A stretch of 13,246 bases of DNA from a bacterium (GTDB lineage Bacteria > Patescibacteriota > Patescibacteriia > UBA1558 > GWA2-36-10): NCBI GenBank assembly GCA_030690875.1, contig JAUYFP010000062.1, positions 1-13,246 on the forward strand, read 5' to 3'. The first letter of the stretch is position 1, and the number at the start of each line of letters is the position of its first letter. Position numbers and translations under genes: made by a program. Of the stretch, positions 5,926-12,767 are shown piece by piece. The notes beneath the pieces were generated by a model, which was not told the DNA's origin, did not search any database, and saw nothing but the letters and a program-made list of their open reading frames with translations.

Positions 5926-7786
5926 ATAATTGCTCATCAGTAGAAGTGGCTGTCTGATTTTGCTCCGCCAAAAGCTCTTCCTCAGTGACTCCCAAAAGAC
6001 AAACTTCCTGCCAAGGCACATAGTGGCTATAAAAAGTAGTTTCCACTGGTTCAGCTTGCTTGGGATACTGGACGCTATAATCAAACTTAGCGTCTGCCCC
6101 AGTATGAGCGCGCTCAGTGCATTTTTTTTGTCCTGGCTCTATGTCGGTGGTTTTAACAATTCTACTTGGTGGCGGAGAAACTAAATTATAAATAACCGGC
6201 TCGGTTGTTTGCACTATGCGACCATCTTTTGTTCCCCAAAAATCAAAATAAATTTTCTTGCCCTCGATTCTGGACTGCACCAAAATATAATGACCAGTGT
6301 CATTTTTAAATTTCAAATCTGGCCAAGGACTATAAATCGTGGCGTCAGTGCCAGCTGGTTCATAATAAACCACTCGGTAAGAATGATTGCGCCTTTCTGT
6401 AATCGGCAGACCGCTAGCTAAAGCGCTTCTAAAAACAGTTGTGCCTATTTGGCAAAGCCCACCGCCGTATTCTGGAATAGTTCTATTTCCTTTAATTACT
6501 AATTCCTGTTTATAGCCGTGTTCGCCGTCTATTTCGCCTAAAGTTTTTACCAAAGAAAATTCTTCATCCGGCGCAATTAATATTCCATTCAAAGTATCGG
6601 CTCCTACGCCGATATTATGTATCCTGTTTACCGGACTACCAGTAAAATCTGACTCACCGGTACCAATAATTTCAACTATGCCCAGGTCATTGACATCTTG
6701 AGTGCCGACTTTCGGTTCTACTATATCTATTATTAAAGCTAATTTTATTTCTGTGTCATTGAAAATTTTATTTTCTAATTCTTTGAGACTGGCTTCCATA
6801 TCAATCGTCTGCCCGTTTTGACTACTGATGAATTCGCTGACTTTGCCGTTCTCTAATTTAAACCTGGCATCCTGAACTAGTATTTCTAATTTTTCTTTAA
6901 TTCCAGACTCTTGCAAATAATTGGCAAATTTTTCGTTGTTTATACCAATATAAAAACCCTGCTCTTCTGTTTTGACTTTTATGGCTAGCCAGGTTTTCCA
7001 AACATCGCTACTTATTGTCCAATTATCCTCCTGATAGCTTATTGTCAAATCGCCCTTTTGACTAATTGACAAAATCTCTGGTTCAAAAGTTTCTATTATT
7101 TTACTGCTAATCAGCGGTTTGTCTTCAATAACTTTTAATGTTATATCCACACTGCTTAACTCCTCTATCAATGGCTTGGTATCGACCATGGCCTTGCCAT
7201 AATCAAAAGTTTCGCCAGCTGATTCAGGATTAATTTTCAAAGCACCATTTAAAAATTCAAAGTTAGCTTCTTTTTTGTCGGATAAAATATCAACAAAACT
7301 CTGCTCTAAAATGGCCAAGTGTTGGTCTTGATCCCAATGATAAAGCAAAGGATAATTATGACCAGAAATAAGCAATCTTGCTTTAAGCAAAAAATCAGCT
7401 AAACCATTTTCCCTTTGCGCTTGACTGATATTTTCCAGACTTTTTGTTATTTCCCAAGAAACAATCATGCTGATGCTATCGGCCGACTCAATAGCCGAAG
7501 CACTAGGGTAAATGGTAACGGTCTTACTCGGTGTGACATAAACAAAGCCACGGCGATTGATAAAATCCACTCTTTTGTCCAATTTGCTTTTGGCCTCTTC
7601 AAAAGTCAATTCCCCAATGTCAACACTGCCAATTTTCGTGCCTGGCAAAAAAACATTTTGGTAATTTTTATTAACAAAAAAATTAAAAGCAAATAAAACC
7701 AAAACTAATAGTAATAAAACAACCACTGCTAGTAATGACCATTTTAGAAATCGGCGCTCTTTTATATAAGAAATTATTTTTGTCAT
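5924..7786 (-). CDS. VanW/YoaR-family membrane-anchored cell-envelope protein
   Basis: 620 aa. Basic N-terminus, then one hydrophobic helix (about 15-37), so a signal anchor with the bulk outside. Residues about 45-330 look like YoaR-type repeats (the peptidoglycan-binding_4 region) with GTKIGSVDIGELTFEEA as the first. The VanW domain spans about 386-515, with GVGADTLNGILIAPDEEFS, YGGGLCQIGTTVFRSAL (439-455) and ERRNHSYRV..YYEPAGTDATIY. A G5-like tail runs about 538-600 (VKTTDIEPG...YSHYVPWQEVCLLGV). VanW proteins associate with the envelope; the molecular activity is not established and this is not evidence of vancomycin resistance. It is third in an hsp20-led operon, 7 bp after the previous gene. 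No SD is visible. Family assignment is firm. Confidence 0.92.
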   Translation of the reverse strand: MTKIISYIKERRFLKWSLLAVVVLLLLVLVLFAFNFFVNKNYQNVFLPGTKIGSVDIGELTFEEAKSKLDKRVDFINRRGFVYVTPSKTVTIYPSASAIESADSISMIVSWEITKSLENISQAQRENGLADFLLKARLLISGHNYPLLYHWDQDQHLAILEQSFVDILSDKKEANFEFLNGALKINPESAGETFDYGKAMVDTKPLIEELSSVDITLKVIEDKPLISSKIIETFEPEILSISQKGDLTISYQEDNWTISSDVWKTWLAIKVKTEEQGFYIGINNEKFANYLQESGIKEKLEILVQDARFKLENGKVSEFISSQNGQTIDMEASLKELENKIFNDTEIKLALIIDIVEPKVGTQDVNDLGIVEIIGTGESDFTGSPVNRIHNIGVGADTLNGILIAPDEEFSLVKTLGEIDGEHGYKQELVIKGNRTIPEYGGGLCQIGTTVFRSALASGLPITERRNHSYRVVYYEPAGTDATIYSPWPDLKFKNDTGHYILVQSRIEGKKIYFDFWGTKDGRIVQTTEPVIYNLVSPPPSRIVKTTDIEPGQKKCTERAHTGADAKFDYSVQYPKQAEPVETTFYSHYVPWQEVCLLGVTEEELLAEQNQTATSTDEQL

Positions 7787-7793
7787 AAACTAA

Positions 7794-8009
7794 CTATTCT
7801 TTGCTATCCAAAATATCATTTAAAATACTTCGTGAATCAATATTCTCAATTTTATTATTATCAAAACTCAAATAATAAATATCTTTTTCTTTTGGGTCGT
7901 AATCTAATAAAGCGCTGTCAATAAAAACTAGCTGGCCATCTTCGGTTCTAAAAACCAATTGGTTTTTTTCCTGTCGCTCAAAAAATAAAGGTAAATTTTC
8001 TAACAACAT
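7794..8009 (-). CDS. Small conserved-looking protein of unknown function (71 aa)
   Basis: Lies 11 bp after hsp20 and 7 bp before the vanW-like gene on the same strand, so it is part of that operon, and an open frame so tightly packed is unlikely to be chance. The 71-aa product is acidic and soluble, with no Cys, TM helix or signal. The first half (LPLFFERQEKNQLVFRTEDGQ...) looks like a beta meander; the end (SRSILNDILDSKE) is a short helix. I do not recognise a family. No SD is visible, as in the operon's other genes. It may be an accessory factor for either neighbour, which is only context. Confidence 0.75.
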   Translation of the reverse strand: MLLENLPLFFERQEKNQLVFRTEDGQLVFIDSALLDYDPKEKDIYYLSFDNNKIENIDSRSILNDILDSKE

Positions 8010-8020
8010 TTTTAGGCAAA

Positions 8021-8440
8021 CTAATTATTATCTTTGACTTTTATATTTATATCTCTTCTTTTGGCCTTAGGCAGAATAATGGTCAAAATTCCGTTTCTTA
8101 GTTCCGCTTTTATCTTTTCCTCTTGGACATCTACTGGCAAAATAATTGAGCGGGAAAAATTGCCCCAATAGCACTCCTGATAAAAATAATCTTCATCTCT
8201 GGCGCTTTTATCTTTATGCCGTTTACCACGAATAGTTATCATGTCATTATCAAAAGCAATATCTACATCTTCTGGCTCTACACCGGCGATAGTTGACTTT
8301 ATATAAATATTTTCTCTGTCCTGATAAACATCAACTGACAGCTGGCCTTCTTCCTCTAATTCGTCCAAACTATCATCCTCTTCAAAATGTCCTGCTTCTG
8401 AGATTTCTTCTGCTTCGTTTTTGTTTTTCTTTTTGAGCAT
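8021..8440 (-). CDS. Hsp20 / alpha-crystallin small heat shock protein
   Basis: 139 aa. An acidic, low-complexity N-terminal arm (about 1-33) precedes an alpha-crystallin domain (about 35-125). Family motifs include the strand DVDIAFDNDMITIRGKR, the YQECYWGNFSRSIILP segment and the hallmark A-x-L-x-NGILTIILPK (112-125). The C-terminal tail has INI, an IxI-type anchor used in oligomer assembly. Small Hsps are ATP-independent holdases that bind unfolding proteins in the cytosol. It is the first gene of a three-gene operon behind a near-consensus promoter. I see no CIRCE- or HAIR-like inverted repeat there, so heat control is not evident. No SD precedes the ATG. Identity is firm. Confidence 0.95.
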   Translation of the reverse strand: MLKKKNKNEAEEISEAGHFEEDDSLDELEEEGQLSVDVYQDRENIYIKSTIAGVEPEDVDIAFDNDMITIRGKRHKDKSARDEDYFYQECYWGNFSRSIILPVDVQEEKIKAELRNGILTIILPKAKRRDINIKVKDNN

Positions 8441-8472
8441 TTTTTTATTTTAAAAATGTTGGCTATGCTTAT

Positions 8473-8501
8473 ATTATAAAATTTAATAGGGCATTTGTAA
8501 A
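8473..8501 (-). promoter_or_regulatory. hsp20 operon promoter
   Basis: On the - strand there is TTTACA (8496-8501), a 17-bp spacer and TATAAT (8473-8478). The predicted start is near 8466, about 25 nt before hsp20. Confidence 0.75.
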
Positions 8502-8510
8502 GCAAATGAC

Positions 8511-8547
8511 TTGACTAATTTTTTAGTTTTGGCTAATGTGCTATATT
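8511..8547 (+). promoter_or_regulatory. Promoter region of the 84-aa membrane protein gene
   Basis: Two readings are possible. One is TTGACT (8511-8516), 17 bp, then TAATGT. The other is an extended -10 TGC-TATATT (-10 at 8542-8547) without a good -35. The second -10 matches the TGC-TATAAT form seen elsewhere here. The region is divergent from the hsp20 promoter. Confidence 0.5.
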
Positions 8548-8581
8548 AAATATGAAAGTCATAAGCTTGTTCTTTCAAGAA

Positions 8582-8593
8582 AGGAGGCCTCCT
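8582..8593 (+). promoter_or_regulatory. Shine-Dalgarno inside a perfect AGGAGGCCTCCT palindrome
   Basis: The full SD AGGAGG (8582-8587) is directly followed by its own complement CCTCCT (8588-8593), 1 nt before the GTG start. The SD fixes the start choice. The palindrome could hide the SD in a short hairpin or in RNA dimers. Confidence 0.7.
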
Positions 8594-8594
8594 C

Positions 8595-8849
8595 GTGCCC
8601 CAGTATCTGAGCTTTACCGAGCAATGGCGACATTTGCTACGTATGCTGGCAACTATCTATTTTTTACAAATCATGGCCGCGCTTAACATCTTTGGGCATT
8701 TGAGCAAAAAAATCGGCACAGGAATATTTATTGTTGGCGGAGCGCTGATAGTCCTCCAAGTCGCTGTCCTTTGTCTTATTGTTCGCCGCCAAACTAGGGT
8801 GGCGACTGAAAAAAATACCGCTTCTCGCGCTGTAAGCCGCGCTCTTTAG
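8595..8849 (+). CDS. Small two-helix membrane protein of unknown function (84 aa)
   Basis: 84 aa from a GTG start, chosen because AAGGAGG lies 7 nt upstream. Two hydrophobic helices (about 17-35 and 42-63) are joined by a short GHLSKKIG turn, with a basic tail (RRQTRVATEKNTASRAVSRAL) that is probably cytosolic. I recognise no family. It is monocistronic, with its own promoter and a long structured 3' UTR, and the stop codon lies inside a 10-bp stem. It differs from the neighbouring core genes in having a perfect SD and richer G+C. A small membrane toxin is conceivable from size and topology, but no antitoxin or antisense RNA was found, so no function is claimed. Confidence 0.7.
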   Translation: MPQYLSFTEQWRHLLRMLATIYFLQIMAALNIFGHLSKKIGTGIFIVGGALIVLQVAVLCLIVRRQTRVATEKNTASRAVSRAL

Positions 8850-8890
8850 CTACTTAGTATGTGGGATACTTTTAGGGCTTTAAAGAGCGC
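8839..8890 (+). promoter_or_regulatory. 3' UTR hairpin enclosing the stop codon
   Basis: GCGCTCTTTA (8839-8848) pairs perfectly with TAAAGAGCGC (8881-8890). The stem includes the end of the 84-aa gene. Inside the loop, AGTAT/ATACT forms a second small hairpin. The interval 8891-8953 has an orphan SD-like AAGGAGGGT with no start codon in reach; I see nothing else there. Confidence 0.55.
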
Positions 8891-8953
8891 ATCAACCATA
8901 AACCAGCAACCAAAAAGGAGGGTCGGGAAGGGGTCTCTAAGCATCAGGAAGCA

Positions 8954-8996
8954 TCGGCTCCAGTTTGCCACGCAAGCTGGAGCCGAAATCATTTCT
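8954..8996 (+). terminator. Strong hairpin ending the 84-aa gene transcript
   Basis: A continuous 15-bp stem (8954-8968 with 8972-8986, one T-G pair) with a 3-nt loop CAC, followed by a modest T-rich tail. The weak tail makes it either a terminator or a protective 3' stem. Confidence 0.65.
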
Positions 8997-9002
8997 AAAT
9001 AA

Positions 9003-9031
9003 TTGACTTTTTGTTGATTTTTGGGTATAAA
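9003..9031 (+). promoter_or_regulatory. tRNA promoter
   Basis: TTGACT (9003-9008), a 17-bp spacer and TATAAA (9026-9031). The predicted start near 9038 is about 14 nt before tRNA-Leu; both tRNAs are probably co-transcribed. Confidence 0.7.
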
Positions 9032-9051
9032 TATAGACGTTAATTTCGTTT

Positions 9052-9138
9052 GCCGGAGTGGTGAAATTGGTAGACACGCTAGCCTTAGGAGCTAGTGTCT
9101 GAAAAGACGTGTGGGTTCAAGTCCCTCCTCCGGTACCA
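9052..9138 (+). tRNA. tRNA-Leu (anticodon UAG)
   Basis: An 87-nt class II tRNA. The 7-bp acceptor stem GCCGGAG/CTCCGGT has one G-U end pair, and CCA is encoded (9136-9138). The anticodon arm CTAGC-CTTAGGA-GCTAG puts TAG at 9086-9088, reading CUA. The long variable arm (TGTCT-GAAA-AGACG) is typical of tRNA-Leu, and the T-arm has GTTCAAG. Confidence 0.96.
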
Positions 9139-9147
9139 TCATATTAA

Positions 9148-9224
9148 GGGCGGTTAGCTCAGTTGGTTAGAGCGCTACATTGACATTGTAGAGGTCACTG
9201 GTTCGAGTCCAGTACCGCCCACCA
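9148..9224 (+). tRNA. tRNA-Val (anticodon GAC)
   Basis: 77 nt. Acceptor GGGCGGT/ACCGCCC, encoded CCA (9222-9224), anticodon arm CTACA-TTGACAT-TGTAG with GAC at 9182-9184, and T-arm ACTGG-TTCGAGT-CCAGT. It is 9 nt after tRNA-Leu. Its last 21 bases recur twice downstream at 106-bp intervals. Confidence 0.95.
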
Positions 9225-9436
9225 GACATAAAATATATTATAATAAAAACTATCTAAACCATTTATGGTTCGCCATGGGATAAACCCGTGGCGCCCCGCG
9301 TATGCGGGGCGAGTCCAGTACCGCCCACCAGACATAAAATATATTATAATAAAAACTATCTAAATCATTTATGGTCCGCCATGGGATAAACCCGTGGCGC
9401 CCCGCGTATGCGGGGCGAGTCCAGTACCGCCCACCA
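9204..9436 (+). repeat. 106-bp tandem repeat carrying tRNA-Val 3' ends
   Basis: Two full 106-bp units (9204-9309 and 9310-9415) plus a 21-bp partial third (9416-9436). Each unit begins with the last 21 bases of tRNA-Val including CCA, followed by an 85-bp spacer. The units differ at two sites only: C9259/T9365 and T9270/C9376. The spacer has an AT-rich half and then consecutive hairpins: AACCAT/ATGGTT (unit 1 only), GCCATGGG/CCCGTGGC (one G-U) and GCCCCGC-GTAT-GCGGGGC. No gene is present. Confidence 0.95.
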
Positions 9437-9466
9437 TTTATTTACAGATTATTAACTACTTTTTTT

Positions 9467-11188
9467 ATGATTAAAAAAAGAAAAACTTTAGCCAGCGCAA
9501 TTTTTGTGCTACTTTTTATTTTAATAATATATTTATTTAATAAATATATGGAAAAAGATGCTACTTCTATAAAAGAATTTTCTGTAAACCCTCCCAGCCC
9601 AATCGTTGGTCAATCAGCAACAGTTAAAATTTCATTAAGTGATGAAGTTGGGATAAAGGGTTTTGAGTTAGGAGTTGAAAGTTTTAAATTAAAAAAAACA
9701 TTTGATTGCAATAACGAAACAACTTGCGACAAAGAATTTAGTTACACGATTCCCAATAAGAATTTAAGCAAAGTTACCTTAACACTTACTATTTTAAATT
9801 CGGAAAATCAAAAAACTTCAAAAAAGAAAGAAATTACTATCCAAAAACAAGGTAAAGAATCAAATGAGCCTAGCGTCTGTGGAGATGGAATTTGTGATTA
9901 CCCAGCCGAAGATGACCAGAGTTGTCTTAATGACTGCGCTTTCAAAGGGCCAGAGAATTTGTTTGATATGAATGAGATACTTGATACGTCCACTTTAAAC
10001 ACTAAGATCACTGATAATAGTGTAATTAGAACTGATTTAGGAACTTTGAAAACTATCAATGTAGAATATTATGTGGGTGATTGGCGGGGAGAAGAAATTT
10101 ACAATACTGGAACTATTTATATCCCTGAAAATATGCCGGAAAAAAACAAAGGCAAAGCCGCTATTATGCAAGGTTATTCTAAAGATGTGCAAACTGGAGA
10201 AAATTTTTTAGAAGAATTTGCTCAAAACACTGCCTTAATCTTTGGCCTACCTGTATATTCTTGTTCTTGCGGATATCCCACCAAACCATTTGGTTATGAT
10301 ACTGAATCAAAATTATCCCAAGAGTATAAATTATTAATGATTGAAGACAATGATTTAACTAGAAATGTTGTCATCCCCCTAACTCAGGATTATATGAGGG
10401 CCATGACAATGCTAGGCACTTTTGCTGAAGCCGGTAAACCAACTGAATTCGTAACAACCGGCAGTTCAAAAAGAGGAAACGCTCAATGGACTTTAGCGGC
10501 GGTTGATAATCGAGTTAAGGGTTTTATGTCAAATGCCTTCTCGGCGCCTGATCAACCAAATTATTGGAAACTTGTTAAAGAAGAATTTGGAGGAGAAAAC
10601 CTTTATTCAGAATCTGAAGCGCCAATAGAATGGCTTGAAACTTGGGCTGGAAAACAATACCAATATTATTATGACCCAATACAATTTACTGAAAAACTTC
10701 AAAAACCATCAATAACAAATATAGGAACTAATGATAGAGACCCAATACAATCTTTAAATACATTATTTTTATCTTTAGATCAACCCAAGGCTTTAGAGTT
10801 TGTGGCTAATTATCCTCACGGCTGGGGCAGTGACCAACATTTAGCAAACTGGCGAGCCATTATTGATAGAACTTTTTTTGGCAGAAAAACTCCTATTATT
10901 AATATAAATAATCTTGGTGATACAATCGAAGCGAGCATCAATAATACAGAAACTATTAATAAGGTAAAATTATTTTACAGCACAAACTACAATGCTCTTA
11001 GTAAAAACCTGACTAGTAAAGAGGGTGTGTGGTACGAAGCCGAAATGCAAGTCCAAGGAAACAACTATGTTGTTTCAAAAAATGTTTTACCCCAAGGAAA
11101 AAATGTAGCTTATTATATTGAAGTTGAAGATGAAAGAAATAATATCCAATCTTATTCTTCAAGTATTGTTTATATAATCACTAATTAA
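9467..11188 (+). CDS. PqaA-like (PhoPQ-activated protein family) alpha/beta hydrolase, membrane-anchored
   Basis: 573 aa from ATG 9467, chosen because MIKKRKTLASAIFVLLFILIIYLF is a classic signal anchor (TM about 7-24). An in-frame ATG at 9371 lies inside the tandem repeat and would spoil this. An Ig-like beta domain (about 36-126) precedes a Cys-rich CGDGxCD...C...DC segment (138-157), as on many exported proteins. The hydrolase (about 165-470) has nucleophile motif GSSKRG (S334), AAVDNRVKGF, then DPIQF..KLQKP and GTNDRD (D423 as likely acid). H451 (YPHGWG) or H458 is the likely catalytic His. This matches the PqaA/AprA family layout. A final beta domain covers about 475-571. Substrate unknown. 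The gene has low GC and no SD. No own promoter is clear; read-through from the tRNAs is possible. Confidence 0.85.
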   Translation: MIKKRKTLASAIFVLLFILIIYLFNKYMEKDATSIKEFSVNPPSPIVGQSATVKISLSDEVGIKGFELGVESFKLKKTFDCNNETTCDKEFSYTIPNKNLSKVTLTLTILNSENQKTSKKKEITIQKQGKESNEPSVCGDGICDYPAEDDQSCLNDCAFKGPENLFDMNEILDTSTLNTKITDNSVIRTDLGTLKTINVEYYVGDWRGEEIYNTGTIYIPENMPEKNKGKAAIMQGYSKDVQTGENFLEEFAQNTALIFGLPVYSCSCGYPTKPFGYDTESKLSQEYKLLMIEDNDLTRNVVIPLTQDYMRAMTMLGTFAEAGKPTEFVTTGSSKRGNAQWTLAAVDNRVKGFMSNAFSAPDQPNYWKLVKEEFGGENLYSESEAPIEWLETWAGKQYQYYYDPIQFTEKLQKPSITNIGTNDRDPIQSLNTLFLSLDQPKALEFVANYPHGWGSDQHLANWRAIIDRTFFGRKTPIININNLGDTIEASINNTETINKVKLFYSTNYNALSKNLTSKEGVWYEAEMQVQGNNYVVSKNVLPQGKNVAYYIEVEDERNNIQSYSSSIVYIITN

Positions 11189-11241
11189 AAATATTTTTAG
11201 GAAAATATTGATGCAAAAATGAGTTAGTTTTTTATTTTATC

Positions 11242-11269
11242 TTGACAAAAACAAAGCTTGTGTTAATTT
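11242..11269 (+). promoter_or_regulatory. Promoter of the DUF218 gene
   Basis: Perfect TTGACA (11242-11247), a 16-bp spacer and extended -10 TGT-TAATTT (11264-11269). The 5' UTR is about 45 nt. I see no strong terminator for the upstream gene in 11189-11241. Confidence 0.6.
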
Positions 11270-11321
11270 TATATGACTTGAACCTTGACTAAACTCTCGC
11301 TAACAAACAGGAGGTCGCGTC

Positions 11322-11906
11322 TTGAACATAACAAAAAGACTGGAAGAAAAATTTAATTTCCTCAGTCAAAGCCTGATAATGATAGCCCCTGCTAATGTCG
11401 TAATCGGCATTAGCAGTGATGTGTCCAAAGATGGCACAGCTTGCAGTCCGCAGTCCGCCGCCATTGCTGACAAGGTACTTGAAATCTACGAAAGGGGTTG
11501 GGCGCAGAATGTCTTGCTGACTGGTGGCCATCACCTCAGAAGCTGGAATGCGGTCACAGAAGCTCGCGCTATGGCCGATAGGATTGGCCACTTGTTGCCA
11601 AACGACAGATTACAGGTGGAGTGGGTAGCCAAAAATACTCGAAAAAACGCCGAATATTCCCTCGTGTTCATGCGCAGAAACAATTGGGACTCAGTTATTA
11701 TCGTTGCTCACCCTATCCATGCTCTGAGAGTTCAAAAAACATTCAAGAAGCTTTGGAAAAAACAGGGAATATGGAAAATTCGCGTCGTTAGCGCTCCCTC
11801 GCCTTATGGTGGTGGCTCACAACGACGGTGGCAAAACTTCTACTCGTTCCTAATTTGGGATCGCCTGATTGCTATGCCCCTCTTCAAGCTTCGGGGCTGG
11901 ATATAA
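11322..11906 (+). CDS. DUF218 / YdcF-like family protein
   Basis: 194 aa from a TTG start, chosen because AGGAGGT (11309-11315) lies 6 nt upstream. The DUF218 (YdcF/SanA-like) pattern is clear: ANVVIGISSDV (24-34), QSAAIADKVLEIYERGWAQNVLLTGG (44-69), EARAMADRI (80-88), NTRKNAEYS (105-113) and WDSVIIVAHPIHALRVQKTFKKLW (122-145). This is a Rossmann-like fold; some relatives act in envelope barrier function and YdcF binds S-adenosylmethionine, but the substrate here is unknown. I see no TM helix, so it is probably cytosolic, unlike SanA. The gene is monocistronic with its own promoter and terminator. It has a perfect SD and higher GC than the hydrolase gene before it. Confidence 0.85.
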   Translation: MNITKRLEEKFNFLSQSLIMIAPANVVIGISSDVSKDGTACSPQSAAIADKVLEIYERGWAQNVLLTGGHHLRSWNAVTEARAMADRIGHLLPNDRLQVEWVAKNTRKNAEYSLVFMRRNNWDSVIIVAHPIHALRVQKTFKKLWKKQGIWKIRVVSAPSPYGGGSQRRWQNFYSFLIWDRLIAMPLFKLRGWI

Positions 11907-11942
11907 GTCGGCCTGACAACAGACACCTCTGTATCAAAAACC

Positions 11943-11982
11943 AGCGCCAGTTCGGATCATCTCCGGCTGGCGCTAAAATTTT
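11943..11982 (+). terminator. Terminator of the DUF218 gene
   Basis: AGCGCCAG (11943-11950) pairs with CTGGCGCT (11967-11974), with an inner CGGA/TCCG stem, followed by AAAATTTT. The T-tract is only moderate. Confidence 0.7.
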
Positions 11983-11985
11983 GTA

Positions 11986-12035
11986 AAAAATAAAAACCCG
12001 CCTGCCACTACACATCTAGTGCAGCAACAAGCGGG
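11986..12035 (-). terminator. Terminator of the 146-aa gene
   Basis: On the - strand, a long imperfect stem (CCCGC at 12031-12035 with GCGGG at 11997-12001, then GCACT/AGTGG-type pairs inside) is followed by TTTTTATTTTTT. It faces the terminator of the DUF218 gene. Confidence 0.75.
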
Positions 12036-12049
12036 CCTGATGCCTTGTT

Positions 12050-12490
12050 TCAATTGTTCCTTGGACAAGCGCCGTTTAGGACCAGCAATGGCCCTCCATT
12101 TTCACTGTGGCTACCGCCATAAGCCGTAATGGCAAAAGTTCCATTGGGAAGCGACTGATAATAAATGCCACCGGGAGTAGACACGCCATCTCGCAAAAAC
12201 TCCATCCAATTTCGAGCTTCGCTCTGCTCGGTTCCGGTGAAAAAATTGTTCAGTTTTTTCCCCTGGGGCAAAAAAGCAACAAAACCCTCTGCCGAAAGCG
12301 GACAGTGCTCATACTCCTCAATGTAGTTCATGACCGCCCGAAACACAATGTCGGCATTGATAATGGTTCCATTCTCCATCTGCTGAATACCTTGTTCATG
12401 AAAACGTTGGTTGGACAAAACAACGAATGTCGGTATTGCCAACGTTAAGATCGCCAGCAATACCCCCAACAAGACAGACCTAAGAAACAT
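12050..12490 (-). CDS. N-terminally anchored exported protein, pseudopilin-like
   Basis: 146 aa. The ATG at 12488-12490 is chosen because AGGAGG (12498-12503) lies 7 nt upstream; an in-frame ATG 42 bases earlier has no SD. One hydrophobic helix (about 5-25) follows MFLRS, then a helical stretch with INADIVFRAVMNYIEEYEHCP and a glycine-rich end (TPGGIYYQSLPNGTFAITAYGG...LLVLNGACP). An N-terminal helix leading into a small globular domain with two Cys (C63, C142, a possible disulfide) resembles type II secretion or type IV pseudopilins, but there is no prepilin-peptidase G-x-x-x-x-E site, so this is only a resemblance. It has its own promoter with the same upstream element as the 78-aa gene, a 5' UTR of about 120 nt with a GCGCT/AGCGC hairpin, and its own terminator. 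Confidence 0.75.
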   Translation of the reverse strand: MFLRSVLLGVLLAILTLAIPTFVVLSNQRFHEQGIQQMENGTIINADIVFRAVMNYIEEYEHCPLSAEGFVAFLPQGKKLNNFFTGTEQSEARNWMEFLRDGVSTPGGIYYQSLPNGTFAITAYGGSHSENGGPLLVLNGACPRNN

Positions 12491-12617
12491 GACCCTTCCT
12501 CCTTCTTTGTAGTGGCTGTTCAAACAAGACACTTCCAGGACACTAAATTAAGCACTAAAACTAGCGCTCAAATCAGCGCCCTGAAAAACAAATTGCCAAA
12601 GAGCTAACAAACAATAG

Positions 12618-12645
12618 ATTATAACAAAAAATCTTTGCTTGTCAA
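12618..12645 (-). promoter_or_regulatory. Promoter of the 146-aa gene
   Basis: On the - strand there is perfect TTGACA (12640-12645), a 16-bp spacer and extended -10 TGT-TATAAT (-10 at 12618-12623). This is among the strongest promoters in the window. The predicted start is near 12611. Confidence 0.8.
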
Positions 12646-12674
12646 GAATTACGAATACCCCAATGCCAAGCATT
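12640..12674 (-). repeat. Promoter-upstream repeat, copy B (left half)
   Basis: Matches copy A from its -35 box through AATGCCAAGCATT (12662-12674) with two substitutions and one extra C. The hairpin starts 17 bp from the -35 box here and 16 bp in copy A. The match stops right after the hairpin. Confidence 0.7.
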
Positions 12675-12767
12675 GATACTTGCTTATTTATTTACTAAGA
12701 TCCCACATGCCTCGTCCCGCCTGATATTATTATATTTCCAGCTGGTTAATCTTCGCTATCCTTCCCT

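Noticed and set aside
5773..6084. 103-codon - strand ORF over the small RNA and the vanW-like 3' end
   Set aside because: It overlaps the vanW-like gene in another frame, has no start signals, and covers a promoter-terminator RNA unit on the + strand.
8914..8940. Strong SD-like AAGGAGGGT after the 84-aa gene
   Set aside because: No ATG, GTG or TTG follows at a usable distance, so it starts no gene.
9204..9436. CRISPR-like array
   Set aside because: Only two full units of 106 bp that are identical throughout apart from two substitutions; there are no short repeats with unique spacers and no cas genes.
9371..9466. In-frame upstream ATG extending the hydrolase by 32 residues
   Set aside because: It lies inside the tandem repeat and tRNA-end copy and would bury the signal anchor; MIKKRK at 9467 is the natural start.
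12491..12532. In-frame upstream ATG extending the 146-aa protein by 14 residues
   Set aside because: The SD AGGAGG at 12498-12503 sits inside that extension and points to the ATG at 12490; the extension has no SD.
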